Shown: positions 45,082 to 55,754, numbered from the stretch's first letter. The stretch is DNA of 64,000 nucleotides from Bacteroides sp. GM023 (GCF_014750685.1 NZ_JAAXGE010000002.1:496001-560000), one strand, 5' to 3'. Numbers and translations: made by a program. Notes: generated by a model not told the origin, from the sequence alone.

Positions 45082-46446
45082 ATGAAGAAACAATTATTAT
45101 ATTTCTCAATGGTAGGCATGTTGTTGACAATGAGTGCCTGCGATGAAGATGGAAAAACTGAATTTCTGGATGACTATTCTACAATTATGTATTTTACAAA
45201 TAGCGGGATACAAGATGTAGAGTGCCTGAAAGTAGGTGAACCTACTACTTATAATATAGCTATATACAAAGCAGGAAGTGACTTGTCGGCTACATCGGAT
45301 GCTACTGTGACATTAATGACAGAGGAAGAATTGCAGGAATATAACCTCGCCAATGATACTCATTATAAAATGTTACCGTCAAATTGTTATCAATCTGAGC
45401 AGAAGAAGGATTTTCAATTTGAATCTTCTCAGATGGTTCATACATTTCCTGTAAGTTTTGACTCGGATAAGATTGATGCATTGGACAAGAATAGTGAGTA
45501 TGCGTTACCATTTAGTCTTTCATCTACTCAGACAGTAAATGAGGAGAAAAAGACATTATTGCTCCATCCTAAGGCTACTACGCCTACTATCTATTTCCAA
45601 AATACGGATTTTGAACAAATAACAGTTACTGAAAGTGATCCGGCAAAAGTAGAACTTGAAAGAATTATCACTGTGCCCTTCCAAAATAAATGGGAATTTG
45701 ATTGTGAAATAGGCGTTGACGAGACTGCGGTAGAACAATATAATGAAGAGAATGGCAGAGATTACAGTCTTTTACCGGAAACAGCATATGCTTATGACAA
45801 GACTGTGACGTTCAAACCTGGTGTAAACAGTATGTCGATAAAAGTAACTATCGACCGTTCAGGGTTGGATAATGGCAACTACCTGTTACCTTTGAAACTC
45901 AAGAAATGCACGCATCCCCGTTTTGAAATCCAGAATACAAAGAATCTTGTATTAATAGGCTATTGTTATGCTTTACCCAATATACCTCTGAACTTGAGTA
46001 TGTTGAGTGCTAACGCCACTGTTGAAGGAGACGGTACGGGATTGACAGGATTGTTCGACGGAACCGGAAATGGTAAACATTATCATAGTAATTATAATGG
46101 CTCTGTAATCGACCCCATTTACGGACACTATATTCAGATTCACTTTAAAGAATCTATCCAAACATTGCTGTTCGAATACTGGACACGGTCGAATACCAAT
46201 AACGGAACCCCGTTAAGACTTGAATTGTTCACAAGTAATGATGGTAATCAGTGGAACAAACTGGCAGTTATTGAAAAAGGTTTGCCGACAACACAAAGCA
46301 CTAAATATCAGTCAGGATTCTTTAAGGCTGCCGAACCGTTCACTTATTTGCGCTGGTGCGTGACTAAAGGCCCGAATGGAGAGATGGCTAAACAAGGTGA
46401 TAAAGGTTATTTCAATCTTGACGATCTGATTATTTACGGGCAATAA
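45082..46446 (+). CDS. DUF1735-type surface lipoprotein with discoidin-like C terminus
   Basis: 454 residues. Lipobox TMSAC (Cys20) followed by DEDG. Two DUF1735-like repeats: residues about 30-150 (EEELQEYNLANDTHYKMLP) and about 170-300 (VEQYNEENGRDYSLLPETAY). Residues about 310-454 look like an F5/8 type C (discoidin) sugar-binding domain (IQIHFKESIQTLLFEYWTRS, RLELFTSNDGNQWNKL). It occupies the SusE position, so it is probably a surface glycan-binding protein of the complex. A hairpin follows the stop and may reduce read-through to the peptidase gene. Confidence 0.87.
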   Translation: MKKQLLYFSMVGMLLTMSACDEDGKTEFLDDYSTIMYFTNSGIQDVECLKVGEPTTYNIAIYKAGSDLSATSDATVTLMTEEELQEYNLANDTHYKMLPSNCYQSEQKKDFQFESSQMVHTFPVSFDSDKIDALDKNSEYALPFSLSSTQTVNEEKKTLLLHPKATTPTIYFQNTDFEQITVTESDPAKVELERIITVPFQNKWEFDCEIGVDETAVEQYNEENGRDYSLLPETAYAYDKTVTFKPGVNSMSIKVTIDRSGLDNGNYLLPLKLKKCTHPRFEIQNTKNLVLIGYCYALPNIPLNLSMLSANATVEGDGTGLTGLFDGTGNGKHYHSNYNGSVIDPIYGHYIQIHFKESIQTLLFEYWTRSNTNNGTPLRLELFTSNDGNQWNKLAVIEKGLPTTQSTKYQSGFFKAAEPFTYLRWCVTKGPNGEMAKQGDKGYFNLDDLIIYGQ

Positions 46447-46472
46447 TTGTCTGTTATATTCAAATTTGATTG

Positions 46473-46510
46473 GGCCTGTTTCTGCATTCCGTTGTGGAAG
46501 CAGGCCTATT
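46473..46510 (+). terminator. hairpin after DUF1735 gene (possible internal terminator)
   Basis: GGCCTGTTTC (46473-46482) pairs with GAAGCAGGCC (46497-46506), one G-U pair, followed by TATTTT. It lies within an otherwise continuous operon, so it may lower expression of the enzymes relative to the surface proteins. Confidence 0.55.
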
Positions 46511-46550
46511 TTAGTCTAATTATTGTATCAACTTAAATAGAGAATAAGAC

Positions 46551-49364
46551 ATGAAAAATAGATTCGCCGTTCTTTTATTATGTTCCACCATAATATGTTT
46601 GGCATGTGGTAATGAAGACGAAAAGGAGATTATAACTCCGGTATTGGAGGTAGGGAGTAAGACTGTTTATATTGGTGAGGAGGCTATGACCAAGGAAATT
46701 TCTGTGATTTCCAATGTAGAATGGACAGCTTCGGTAGCTTCTGAAGGTCAGGCTTGGTGTCATGTTGATATGCAGTCAGATCGGCTTGTGATTCATATGG
46801 ATGAAAATACGGAAAAGGATATTCGTAGAACTTCCATTCAGATAGTTGCTTCCCAATTGAAGGAAACCATTCAAATAGCGCAATTAGGATGGGGAAAAGG
46901 CATTCTTGTATCACCGAAAAGTATTAAAGTGCTTCCTGTAGGAGAAGAATTCTCTTTCGAGGTGACTGCCAATATAGAATATGATATTCGGATAGAGGAA
47001 GGTTGTGACTGGATACATACAGTGCCTAAAACCCGTTCCGCCCACGAAATGGTAACAAATAAATTTGTTTATAAGGCTGATTTGAACGTAACCGAATATC
47101 GGGAGACTACTATTTGGGTAAAAGATAAAGATGAAAACTCGGAAATAGAATCAGGTTCATTGACAATCACTCAGGAGAAGATGAAAGATGATTATGAATC
47201 TACAGGTATTGAGGGAATTAAAGATGATATAAAAGTGGCGGTTGTGCGTGGTGAGGTAAATAAAGCACAATCTATCAGTGAAGGGATTGAAAAAACATTT
47301 GACGGGAACATGAGCACAATTTATCATTCTCCGTATAATGATAATAAAGTGACGGAAGAATCGCCCGCAATATTGACTTATTATTTTGATGAAGGTACCG
47401 ATATGGATTATTTAGTATACTATCCTCGTATAGATGGTGGTGTTAATGGTCGGTTCAAGGAAGTTGAGATTCGTGTGCGTTCTAATGCCAATACTTATGG
47501 AACCGACGAATGGACTACTATCATTCGGAAAAATTTTGGTGGTTCTTCCAGCGCTACTCGAGTTGATTTTCCCGTTTCTCAAATCGGAGTATCTGCTGTG
47601 CAGCTTGTTGTCAATTCGGGTGTAGGCGATTTTGCTTCCTGTGCGGAAATGGAGTTTTATAAAAAGAATCCTGATCATTTTGATTATTCAATGCTGTTTA
47701 CCGATGCCAGTTGTAGTGAACTCAAGCCTGGCATAAGCGAGGAAGATATTCAAGGCTGTACTTACTCATTCTTTAAGAATATTGCTTATTATATGTATCG
47801 TCAGAAATACCCCCGAGAATTTCGCATAGCAGAGTTCAAGGCTTATCCTCATCCGGATATACAAAAAGCAATCAATAAGACCAGTGCTTACAGTTTGCTT
47901 GATAATCCGACAGGCATTTATGTTACTCAGGGACAAGAACTGGTTGTATTAGTGGCCGATACACATAATGAGAGTATGAGTATCTGTATACAGAATCTGG
48001 ACAAGCCGGGAGGAGACGGATTTGGAGGAGATACATATCCACTGACGACAGGAGTCAATAAGATAAAAGTGAAAAACAAGGGACTTGTATATGTAATGTA
48101 TCATACTGCATCTTTAGAAGAATTGGTAGGCAAGCAACCCGTAAAAATGCATTTTGCTTCGGGTAAGGTAAATGGATATTTTGATAGTAAGAAGCATGAA
48201 GCTTCCCGTTGGACAGAATTGATAAACAATACAGCATGCAGTTATTTTGATGTATTGGGCGCCTATGCGCATCTGACTTTTCCAGTAAGTCGCCTACGTA
48301 GTTCCACAGGAAACAGAGGAAAAGAACTGATTGATTTGTATGATGAACTTGTAGAAAAAGAACAGACTTTCATGGGGCTGAAGAAGTATGGTGGTATGTT
48401 CATGAACCGCATATATTTGAATGTAATGTATCACAATTTTATGTATGCCAGCGACTATCATACAGCATACCATGATGATACGATAGATGAGCTATGTAAT
48501 CCTGACAGGTTGAAAACGACAGGTTGTTGGGGACCGGCCCATGAAATAGGACATTGTAATCAGACACGTCCGGGATTGAAGTGGCATGGACTGACTGAGG
48601 TGACAAATAATATTATGTCTCAATATATTCAGACAACTGTTTGGGGGAATGTTTCGCGTTTGCAGTCAGAAGGTTGGTACACAAAAGCGTGGGAAGGGAT
48701 TATTGCAAAAAGGCGGGCTCATGCTCAGGAAACGGATTTCTTTATGAAACTGGTTCCTTTCTGGCAATTGGAACTTTATTGGGGAAAAGTAAAAGGGTTC
48801 ACACCGAAAGAAAGTAATGGTTGGGACGGATTTTATCCGCAGGTTTATGAGCATATCCGAAAGAATCCGGATTTGCCGACAGCGGGGGAACAACAATTGG
48901 AATTTGTATATATATGTTGCTTGAAAGCCAAGAAAGACCTGACTGATTTTTTTAAGAAGTGGGGATTCCTTACTCCGGTAGATGTGACGGTAGATGACTA
49001 TGGAGATGGTAAAATTGTTATAACGCAAAAACAGATTGATGCGGTTCTTATGAGAATAAAATCTCTTGATTTGGAAAAAGAAACAGCAACTTTTGAATAT
49101 ATATCAGACAATAATCTGAACTACTTTATTGAGAATAAACCGGTTCAAGCGGGTACCTCTTCCAGAGATGGCGGTACAATTACATTGAGCAGTTGGAACA
49201 ATGTAGTTGCTTATGAAGTAGAAAATGAAAATGGTGAGCTTGTATATGTAGCCAATGCATTGGAGCGTCCTTACGGATTCACAGTCCCGTCCTGGAAAGA
49301 TTCTTATAGGGTGTATGCTGTATCTGCCACTCAGGGACGTGTAGAAGTTACGTTCAATAAATGA
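46551..49364 (+). CDS. M60-like (enhancin-type) O-glycoprotein peptidase lipoprotein
   Basis: 937 residues. Lipobox CLAC with Cys19 followed by GNEDE, a strong surface signal. Two BACON-like domains (about 30-120, ISVISNVEWTASV; about 120-225, FEVTANIEYDIRI), then an F5/8 C domain (about 240-375), then an M60-like peptidase domain (about 450-810). The zinc site is HEIGH (His664, Glu665, His668) with Glu683 in GLTEVTNN, as in gluzincins. Characterised Bacteroides relatives cleave proteins next to O-glycosylated Ser/Thr, such as mucins. It begins a run of three enzymes with GH36 and GH31, which suggests cutting the protein backbone first and then trimming GalNAc-containing glycans. Confidence 0.9.
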   Translation: MKNRFAVLLLCSTIICLACGNEDEKEIITPVLEVGSKTVYIGEEAMTKEISVISNVEWTASVASEGQAWCHVDMQSDRLVIHMDENTEKDIRRTSIQIVASQLKETIQIAQLGWGKGILVSPKSIKVLPVGEEFSFEVTANIEYDIRIEEGCDWIHTVPKTRSAHEMVTNKFVYKADLNVTEYRETTIWVKDKDENSEIESGSLTITQEKMKDDYESTGIEGIKDDIKVAVVRGEVNKAQSISEGIEKTFDGNMSTIYHSPYNDNKVTEESPAILTYYFDEGTDMDYLVYYPRIDGGVNGRFKEVEIRVRSNANTYGTDEWTTIIRKNFGGSSSATRVDFPVSQIGVSAVQLVVNSGVGDFASCAEMEFYKKNPDHFDYSMLFTDASCSELKPGISEEDIQGCTYSFFKNIAYYMYRQKYPREFRIAEFKAYPHPDIQKAINKTSAYSLLDNPTGIYVTQGQELVVLVADTHNESMSICIQNLDKPGGDGFGGDTYPLTTGVNKIKVKNKGLVYVMYHTASLEELVGKQPVKMHFASGKVNGYFDSKKHEASRWTELINNTACSYFDVLGAYAHLTFPVSRLRSSTGNRGKELIDLYDELVEKEQTFMGLKKYGGMFMNRIYLNVMYHNFMYASDYHTAYHDDTIDELCNPDRLKTTGCWGPAHEIGHCNQTRPGLKWHGLTEVTNNIMSQYIQTTVWGNVSRLQSEGWYTKAWEGIIAKRRAHAQETDFFMKLVPFWQLELYWGKVKGFTPKESNGWDGFYPQVYEHIRKNPDLPTAGEQQLEFVYICCLKAKKDLTDFFKKWGFLTPVDVTVDDYGDGKIVITQKQIDAVLMRIKSLDLEKETATFEYISDNNLNYFIENKPVQAGTSSRDGGTITLSSWNNVVAYEVENENGELVYVANALERPYGFTVPSWKDSYRVYAVSATQGRVEVTFNK

Positions 49365-49407
49365 TTATAATATTTGAAGAACTTAATAAATTGTTAAAAC
49401 AAGAAGA

Positions 49408-51588
49408 ATGAAAAGATTTTATCTATTTGTATTATTGACAGTTGTCTCCCTGCCAGCTCTTTGGGCATGGGACAACCATATTTTAATTTCCACTCCCCGA
49501 ACTTCCCTTCTTCTCTATGCGGAAAAGGGAAACAGTTTGCGATTCCAGTATTTTGGTGATAAGATCACTTCCGGACAAATTCCTCATATTTATAGTAGTG
49601 GAAATGGATTGAACCGTCCTGCTTATCCGGTATTCGGAGCAAGTTGTTCACAAACTCCCGCTTTGCAAGTGGAACACGCAAGCGGAGACTGGACGTTGGA
49701 TATGGTAACGGAAAATATAGAAACCCGGACAGTAGAGAATGCACAGCAAATTGTGATTACCCTTGTTGATAAACTATATCCTTTTATTGTGAAACTGTAT
49801 TATAAGGCTTATGATAACGTAGATATGATAGAGACTTGGGCGGAGATTTCACATACAGAGAAGAAAGCGGTAACCTTGAAACGTTTTGATTCAGGACATT
49901 TTCTTTTAAGTCAAGGTGATGTTTGGATTTCCCATATGCACGGTTCATGGGCTTCAGAAACTTTCGTGACTACTGAAAGGCTTGAACCGGGTATGAAAGT
50001 AATCAAGAATATGGATGGATCAAGAAATGGTCAGAATGATCATGCGGAAATTATGTTGTCGCTGGATGGAAAGCCTAATGAGAATGCCGGTCGTGTGGTG
50101 GGAGCTGCCCTTTGCTGGAGTGGTAACTATAAATTTCGTATTGATACGGATAACAATTCAGTACATCATATTTTTGCAGGGATTAATGATGAGGCTTCAG
50201 AATATAAGTTAGAACCCAAAGAAGTATTTATAACTCCTAAACTGGCTATTACTTATTCGAAGGAAGGCTTAAGCGGAGCCAGTCGTAACTTTCATCGCTG
50301 GGCGCGCAATAATCAATTACATAATGGATGGGGAACACGCGATATTCTACTCAATAGTTGGGAAGGTGTCTATTTTGGTATCAACGAACCCGGTATGGAT
50401 CAGATGATGAGCGATATTGCCGGTATGGGTGGTGAACTTTTTGTTATGGACGACGGATGGTTTGGTAGTAAATATCCTCGTAAAAATGATGTTTCTTCGT
50501 TAGGAGACTGGGTGGTAGATACCAATAAACTACCTAAAGGCATAAAAGGACTGACAGATACTGCTAAAAAGTATGGTATCAAGTTTGGAATCTGGATTGA
50601 GCCGGAAAGTACGAATAGTCAGAGCGAGTTATTTGAAAAACATCCGGACTGGGTACTTCAGGTAAAAGGGCGTGCATTCAATTATGGACGTGGTGGGACA
50701 CAATTATTGTTGGATTTGTGTAATCCTGAAGTACAGGATTTTGCATTTAATCTGGTAGATACTTTGTTGACGAACTACCCCGAAATAGCCTATATAAAGT
50801 GGGATGCCAATACGGAACTGAAGAATTACGGCTCTACTTATTTGCCTAAAAATAAGCAGTCGCATATTTATATTGATTATCACCGTGGATTGATAAAAGT
50901 ACTTGAGCGCATTCGTGCCAAATATCCGGATGTAGTTATTCAGGCTTGCGGTGGCGGCGGTGGGCGTGTCAACTATGGTGTGATGCCTTATAATGATGAG
51001 TTTTGGGTAAGTGATAATACAGATGCCTTACAACGTATTTATATGCAATGGGGTACTTCTTATTTTTATCCTTCCAATGCGATGGCGCAACATGTGAGTG
51101 CTTCTCCCAATCATCAGACGGGGCGCCGTCTTCCTCTTAAATTCCGGTTCGATGTAGCCATGAGCGGACGCTTGGGTATGGAAATACAGCCAAAGAACAT
51201 GACAGAGGACGAGAAGGTGTTTGCACGAAAATCTATTGAATCTTATAAGAAGATTCGTCCGGTTATACAGTTGGGTAACCTTTACCGCCTGGCATCTCCT
51301 TACGACCGTAAAGGGGTAGCATCGTTGATGTATACAAACGATGAACAGACAAAAGCGGTCTTTTTTGCTTATAAGATGGAACATTTCGCTAATCAGATGA
51401 TACCTCGTATACGTTTGGCAGGGCTTGATCCGCAAAAGAATTACAAATTGAAAGAAGTGACACCCAATGGAAAACCTTGTTTCTTGGATGAAAAGCTGAT
51501 TTCAGGTTCTGTACTTATGAATACGGGACTTGCTATCCCCTTATGGCAGGAATATGCAAGTGTCGTACTGGAGTTGACGGCTGAATAA
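49408..51588 (+). CDS. GH36-type alpha-galactosidase or alpha-N-acetylgalactosaminidase
   Basis: 726 residues with a signal peptide (MKRFYLFVLLTVVSLPALWA). The N-terminal beta-supersandwich covers about 20-310, the TIM barrel about 315-640. The nucleophile is Asp466 in YIKWDANT and the acid/base Asp536 in WVSDNTDA. ELFVMDDGWFG and IWIEPE are also typical of clan GH-D. No lipobox, so it is periplasmic or secreted. In this operon the alpha-GalNAcase activity is attractive, but the residues that decide between Gal and GalNAc cannot be judged by eye. Confidence 0.92.
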   Translation: MKRFYLFVLLTVVSLPALWAWDNHILISTPRTSLLLYAEKGNSLRFQYFGDKITSGQIPHIYSSGNGLNRPAYPVFGASCSQTPALQVEHASGDWTLDMVTENIETRTVENAQQIVITLVDKLYPFIVKLYYKAYDNVDMIETWAEISHTEKKAVTLKRFDSGHFLLSQGDVWISHMHGSWASETFVTTERLEPGMKVIKNMDGSRNGQNDHAEIMLSLDGKPNENAGRVVGAALCWSGNYKFRIDTDNNSVHHIFAGINDEASEYKLEPKEVFITPKLAITYSKEGLSGASRNFHRWARNNQLHNGWGTRDILLNSWEGVYFGINEPGMDQMMSDIAGMGGELFVMDDGWFGSKYPRKNDVSSLGDWVVDTNKLPKGIKGLTDTAKKYGIKFGIWIEPESTNSQSELFEKHPDWVLQVKGRAFNYGRGGTQLLLDLCNPEVQDFAFNLVDTLLTNYPEIAYIKWDANTELKNYGSTYLPKNKQSHIYIDYHRGLIKVLERIRAKYPDVVIQACGGGGGRVNYGVMPYNDEFWVSDNTDALQRIYMQWGTSYFYPSNAMAQHVSASPNHQTGRRLPLKFRFDVAMSGRLGMEIQPKNMTEDEKVFARKSIESYKKIRPVIQLGNLYRLASPYDRKGVASLMYTNDEQTKAVFFAYKMEHFANQMIPRIRLAGLDPQKNYKLKEVTPNGKPCFLDEKLISGSVLMNTGLAIPLWQEYASVVLELTAE

Positions 51589-51628
51589 GACAGAATGAAG
51601 TATTTATTAAAAATGAGCAGTGTAAATA

Positions 51629-53866
51629 ATGAGAAGAATAAGTTTTAAGGTGATTTTCCTGACAGGACTGTTTGTCCTGTCAGGAATGTTGACCAGGGCT
51701 GAAAATAATCCTGTTGTAATAGGAAATAGCCGTTTCACCTTCATTACAGAGAATCTGGTTCGGATGGAGTATGCTAATCATCAAAAGTTTCTGGATGATT
51801 CTACTTTGTTTGCTGTTAACCGCCAGCCTGGAAATGTAGATGTGAAAGTTGAAAGGAAGAGTGGGAAATATATACTTTCTACATCAATGATGGCAATTGA
51901 ATTTGAAAACGATGGTTTTCCTTTCGGACAGAATAATGTACGTGTATCTTTTGAAATGAATGGAAAGCGTAAAAACTGGTGTATGACGGACGAACAGCAG
52001 GGTAATTTAAAGGGTGCTGTTACTACACTTGATGCGGTAGGCGCTCCTATATCCCTTCAGGAAGGATTATTGAGTCGTGACGGATGGTATTTGATTAATG
52101 ATACAGGCAAAGATATTTATAAGAATGGATGGTTATCCATTCGGGACCGTGATCATGTTCAGGATTTGTATTTATTTGTCTATGGTAACGATTATAAATC
52201 GGCTTTGCGTTCTCTTAAGGCAATCAGTGGCGCAGTTCCTATGACTCGTAAGTATGTACATGGTTCCTGGTACTGTCGTTGGTGGCAATATACGGCGGAT
52301 GATTATCGGGAGTTGGTAAAGGGATACCACGAACATGATTTTCCGCTGGATATGATGGTATTCGATATGGATTGGCATCGTAAAGACGGTAAGGTTGGCA
52401 CCGGACATGCTTTTACGCGTGGATGGACCGGATATAGCTGGAATCGTGAGTTAATTCCCGATCCGGGAGCATTAATCCGGGAATTCCATGATCAGCAGAT
52501 TTATGTGACTATTAATGAACACCCCCACGATGGACTTCGACCTCATGAGGATGTTTATCCTGAATTTGCCCGGGCATTAGGAATAGATACAGATAAAGAT
52601 ATTGTTCCTGTTTTCGATGCCGGTGATCGAAAGTATATGGATGCTTTTATGAAATATGCTCATCAGGAGAGTGATTCTATGGGAGTTGCTTTTTGGTGGC
52701 TTGACTGGCAACAGGATTATGCATATCCTTTGGTACGTGGTACGACTACCAAACATGTGCCTTGGTTAAATGAGTTATATTATAATTACTCAAAACAGGG
52801 CAATCTTCGCGGGGCAGGATTTTCCCGTTGGGGAGGATGGGGTGATCACCGTCATCCAATTCAGTTCTCCGGCGATGCTGTCGGTAATTGGAATATGTTA
52901 AAGTTCGAAGTTAAGCTGACCACTACCAGTGGCAATGTCGGTTGTTTTTTCTGGGCACATGACATTGGAGGTTTTTATGGTGGGCTGGATCCTGAACTAT
53001 ATACTCGTTGGACGCAATTTGGACTCCTGAATTCTTCATTACGTATTCATTCGGTAGTAGGTGATAAGATGGATCGCCGTCCATGGCTTTGGGGAGAACG
53101 TGAAGAAAAGGCTATGCAACGTATTTATCATATGCGTTCAAGATTGATGCCTTATATCTATAGTAGTGTCCGTCAGTGCCATACGGAGATGCTACCGTTA
53201 AATCGTGGGCTTTATATTGAATACCCTACTGATAAGGAATCCTATAAACATGAAGAAGAATTCTTTTTTGGCGATTTGATTTTGGCTTCTCCCATTACGC
53301 AAGCAGGAAGTGGGGAAGATAAAGTTGTGAATCAATCTGTATGGTTTCCAAAGGGTTCCGACTGGTATAGCTTTTTTACGGGTAGTAAATATGAAGGCGG
53401 AAGGACAGCTGTTGTAAGTTGTCCGTTAGAGGAATCCCCAGTCTTTGTAAAGGGTGGTTGGCCTTTGCCGATGCAGCCTTATACCGCGCGTATGGCTTCT
53501 ACTCCGTTGACTACTCTCGTAATACGTTGTTATCCGGGAAATGAAGGAAGTAATAATACTTATTCATTGTATGAGGATGATGGCTTGACTACAGAGTATA
53601 TCAAAGGCAAGTATGCTACTACTGATATGACTTATAAAAAGGAAAACGAGTCTGTATCAGTCAGTATTCATCCTACGGTAGGCAGCTACAAGGGGCAACC
53701 TCAAAAAAGAGCTTATCGCATCGAATTGCCCGAGGTTAGCCTTAAATCCAAAGTCAAGGTGAATGGAAGAACTGTTAAACCAATAGCAGACAGTAATATA
53801 AATGGAATAATTATTCCGGTAAAAGCTACTGATATAAGGAAAACCATTGAAATAATTGTAAAATAA
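51629..53866 (+). CDS. GH31 alpha-glycosidase, short form
   Basis: 745 residues with a signal peptide (VIFLTGLFVLSGMLTRA). N-terminal beta-sandwich to about 200, TIM barrel about 205-560 (HGSWYCRWWQYTADDYRELV; split form WYCRWWQYTADDY), then C-terminal sandwiches (SLYEDDGLTTEY). The nucleophile is Asp359 in FWWLDWQQDY and the acid/base Asp416 in HPIQFSGD. The sugar specificity is not visible; glucosidase, xylosidase, galactosidase or GalNAcase activity all occur in GH31. It is the last gene of the operon and ends before a strong terminator. Confidence 0.9.
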   Translation: MRRISFKVIFLTGLFVLSGMLTRAENNPVVIGNSRFTFITENLVRMEYANHQKFLDDSTLFAVNRQPGNVDVKVERKSGKYILSTSMMAIEFENDGFPFGQNNVRVSFEMNGKRKNWCMTDEQQGNLKGAVTTLDAVGAPISLQEGLLSRDGWYLINDTGKDIYKNGWLSIRDRDHVQDLYLFVYGNDYKSALRSLKAISGAVPMTRKYVHGSWYCRWWQYTADDYRELVKGYHEHDFPLDMMVFDMDWHRKDGKVGTGHAFTRGWTGYSWNRELIPDPGALIREFHDQQIYVTINEHPHDGLRPHEDVYPEFARALGIDTDKDIVPVFDAGDRKYMDAFMKYAHQESDSMGVAFWWLDWQQDYAYPLVRGTTTKHVPWLNELYYNYSKQGNLRGAGFSRWGGWGDHRHPIQFSGDAVGNWNMLKFEVKLTTTSGNVGCFFWAHDIGGFYGGLDPELYTRWTQFGLLNSSLRIHSVVGDKMDRRPWLWGEREEKAMQRIYHMRSRLMPYIYSSVRQCHTEMLPLNRGLYIEYPTDKESYKHEEEFFFGDLILASPITQAGSGEDKVVNQSVWFPKGSDWYSFFTGSKYEGGRTAVVSCPLEESPVFVKGGWPLPMQPYTARMASTPLTTLVIRCYPGNEGSNNTYSLYEDDGLTTEYIKGKYATTDMTYKKENESVSVSIHPTVGSYKGQPQKRAYRIELPEVSLKSKVKVNGRTVKPIADSNINGIIIPVKATDIRKTIEIIVK

Positions 53867-53885
53867 TTCTTTTGCAAACAATAGT

Positions 53886-53919
53886 AGGCTGTTTCAGAAA
53901 TGAGACAGCCTTTTTTTTA
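53886..53919 (+). terminator. terminator of mucin-type PUL operon
   Basis: AGGCTGTTTC (53886-53895) pairs with GAGACAGCCT (53902-53911), then a T run to 53918. It closes the fecR to GH31 operon. Confidence 0.8.
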
Positions 53920-53982
53920 GTGTATATAAGACTAGATGATAGATTTATTGTGTATCTAACTAATAAAAAAGGATTTTCGGAT

Positions 53983-54012
53983 AGGGACATTAAGATTTGA
54001 CGTGTATTTATA
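53983..54012 (+). promoter_or_regulatory. ECF-type promoter of sulfatase gene
   Basis: AGGG (53983-53986), 15 bases, GTGTATTTATA (54002-54012). It shows that the sulfatase is a separate unit likely driven by the same sigma factor as the PUL operon. Confidence 0.6.
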
Positions 54013-54042
54013 ATAAGTGATTAAATTCTAATTAAATAAGAC

Positions 54043-55593
54043 ATGAGAAACTTAGATTATGTATTTTGTACATTAGCCGGTATTTCCTCGATACCTACCA
54101 CGCTATTGGTCGGACAGGCCCAACCGGAGAAAAGATCGGTTGACAAACAACAGCCGAACATTATCCTGATTGTGGCCGATGACCTGGGATACGGTGACTT
54201 GAGCTGCTACGGCGCACATCGCATCTCCACACCGGGTATGGACCGTATAGCTAACGAAGGAATCCGTTTTACACAGGGATTCTGTACGGCAGCTACTTCC
54301 ACCCCCAGCCGTTACTCCGTAATGACCGGACTATATCCCTGGACCAATGTGGACGCGAAAATCCTTCCGGGAAACGCAGCATTGATTATTGATACCAAAA
54401 AGATTACCCTGCCGAAACTGATGAAACAGGCAGGATACGCCACCGGTTCCGTAGGTAAATGGCATATCGGACTGGGAGACGGCAATGTAGACTGGAACAA
54501 AGATGTTCATCCCGGCGCAGCCGAAATAGGATACGATTATTCATTTATCCAGGCAGCTACGAACGACCGTGTTCCCTGTGTCTTTCTTGAAAACGGACGT
54601 GTAGTAGGCTTAGACCCTAACGATCCGTTGTATGTGGATTATCGCAAGAACTTCCCCGGCGAACCTACCGGAAAGAACAATCCCGAAATGCTCCGTATGC
54701 ATCCGAGTGTGGGACATGCCGGTTCGATAGTGAACGGAGTACCCCGTATCGGATTCCAAAAAGGCGGTAAAGCTGCACAGTGGAAAGACGAAGAGATGGC
54801 AGAACTGTTCCTGAATAAAGCAAAGCAATTCCTTAACGACCATAAGAACGCCCCCTTCTTCCTCTACTACGGATTGCATCAACCGCACGTGCCTCGTGTT
54901 CCGAACGAACGCTTTGTCGGCAAATCGGGTATGGGACCTCGTGGAGACGTTATCCTTGAAGCTGACTGGTGCGTAACCGAATTCCTCAATGAACTGGACA
55001 AACTGGGATTGGCAGAAAATACAATCGTAGTATTTACCAGCGATAACGGCCCTGTACTTGATGACGGATACAAAGATGACGCAGTAAAACTGGTAGGCGA
55101 CCACAAAATAGCAGGCCCGCTTCGCGGCGGAAAGACAAGTATGTTTGATGGCGGTACACGTATCCCGTTCATGCTTCGTTGGCCGGCAGCGGTGAAACCG
55201 CAAGTATCCGATGCCTTTGTATGTCAGATGGACTTGCTAGCTTCTTTTGCTTCTCTGCTAGGACAAACTTATCCTGAAAAGCTGGATAGCGAAAATACGC
55301 TGGACGCTTTCCTCGGAAAGAGCAAGAAAGGACGCGAAGAACTTGTTATCGAAGGTATGTTCAATTATGCGTATCGCCAGGGTGACTGGGCACTGATTCC
55401 GCCTTATTACAATCCTTACAGCAAAGAAGACGGTGATTTCGTAGGATTGGGATACGGCTACAAACTGTATAATCTGAAAAATGATATCGGCCAGCAGGAA
55501 AACCTGGCACATAAATATCCGAAGAAACTGGGTGAGTTAATCAATCGCTTCGAGTATTTGAAATCGACTACAAATAAAGTGACGCGTTACTAA
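54043..55593 (+). CDS. exported sulfatase (S1 family, Ser-type)
   Basis: 516 residues. It hydrolyses sulfate esters on glycans. The maturation motif is S86-T-P-S-R (ATSTPSRYSVMTG), the Ser form that an anaerobic sulfatase-maturing radical SAM enzyme converts to formylglycine; that enzyme is not obvious here. Metal-site motifs: IVADDLGYGDLSCYG (Asp pair), VFTSDNGP, and GKWHIGLGD. The N-terminal segment ends at VGQAQ and is a signal peptide. Which sulfate position it cuts cannot be read. Own ECF-type promoter; the large GH31 gene follows 238 bases later with another. Confidence 0.94.
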   Translation: MRNLDYVFCTLAGISSIPTTLLVGQAQPEKRSVDKQQPNIILIVADDLGYGDLSCYGAHRISTPGMDRIANEGIRFTQGFCTAATSTPSRYSVMTGLYPWTNVDAKILPGNAALIIDTKKITLPKLMKQAGYATGSVGKWHIGLGDGNVDWNKDVHPGAAEIGYDYSFIQAATNDRVPCVFLENGRVVGLDPNDPLYVDYRKNFPGEPTGKNNPEMLRMHPSVGHAGSIVNGVPRIGFQKGGKAAQWKDEEMAELFLNKAKQFLNDHKNAPFFLYYGLHQPHVPRVPNERFVGKSGMGPRGDVILEADWCVTEFLNELDKLGLAENTIVVFTSDNGPVLDDGYKDDAVKLVGDHKIAGPLRGGKTSMFDGGTRIPFMLRWPAAVKPQVSDAFVCQMDLLASFASLLGQTYPEKLDSENTLDAFLGKSKKGREELVIEGMFNYAYRQGDWALIPPYYNPYSKEDGDFVGLGYGYKLYNLKNDIGQQENLAHKYPKKLGELINRFEYLKSTTNKVTRY

Positions 55594-55613
55594 TTCTTGA
55601 CGCGATGAATGAT

Positions 55614-55661
55614 GAGCAGCAACATTAAAATTCCTTTTCGCAGGTATTAATGTTGCTGTTC
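55614..55661 (+). terminator. hairpin after sulfatase gene
   Basis: GAGCAGCAACATTAA (55614-55628) pairs with TTAATGTTGCTGTTC (55647-55661), one G-U pair. There is no T run, so it may be a weak terminator or a 3' stabiliser. Confidence 0.5.
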
Positions 55662-55754
55662 TCATATCCCCCTATGTTTTCCACTCTTACTACCCTTGAA
55701 TAGTGAAAAAAAGTAATAAGAACAAAGAATAATTAAAAAAACGGGGATAAAATT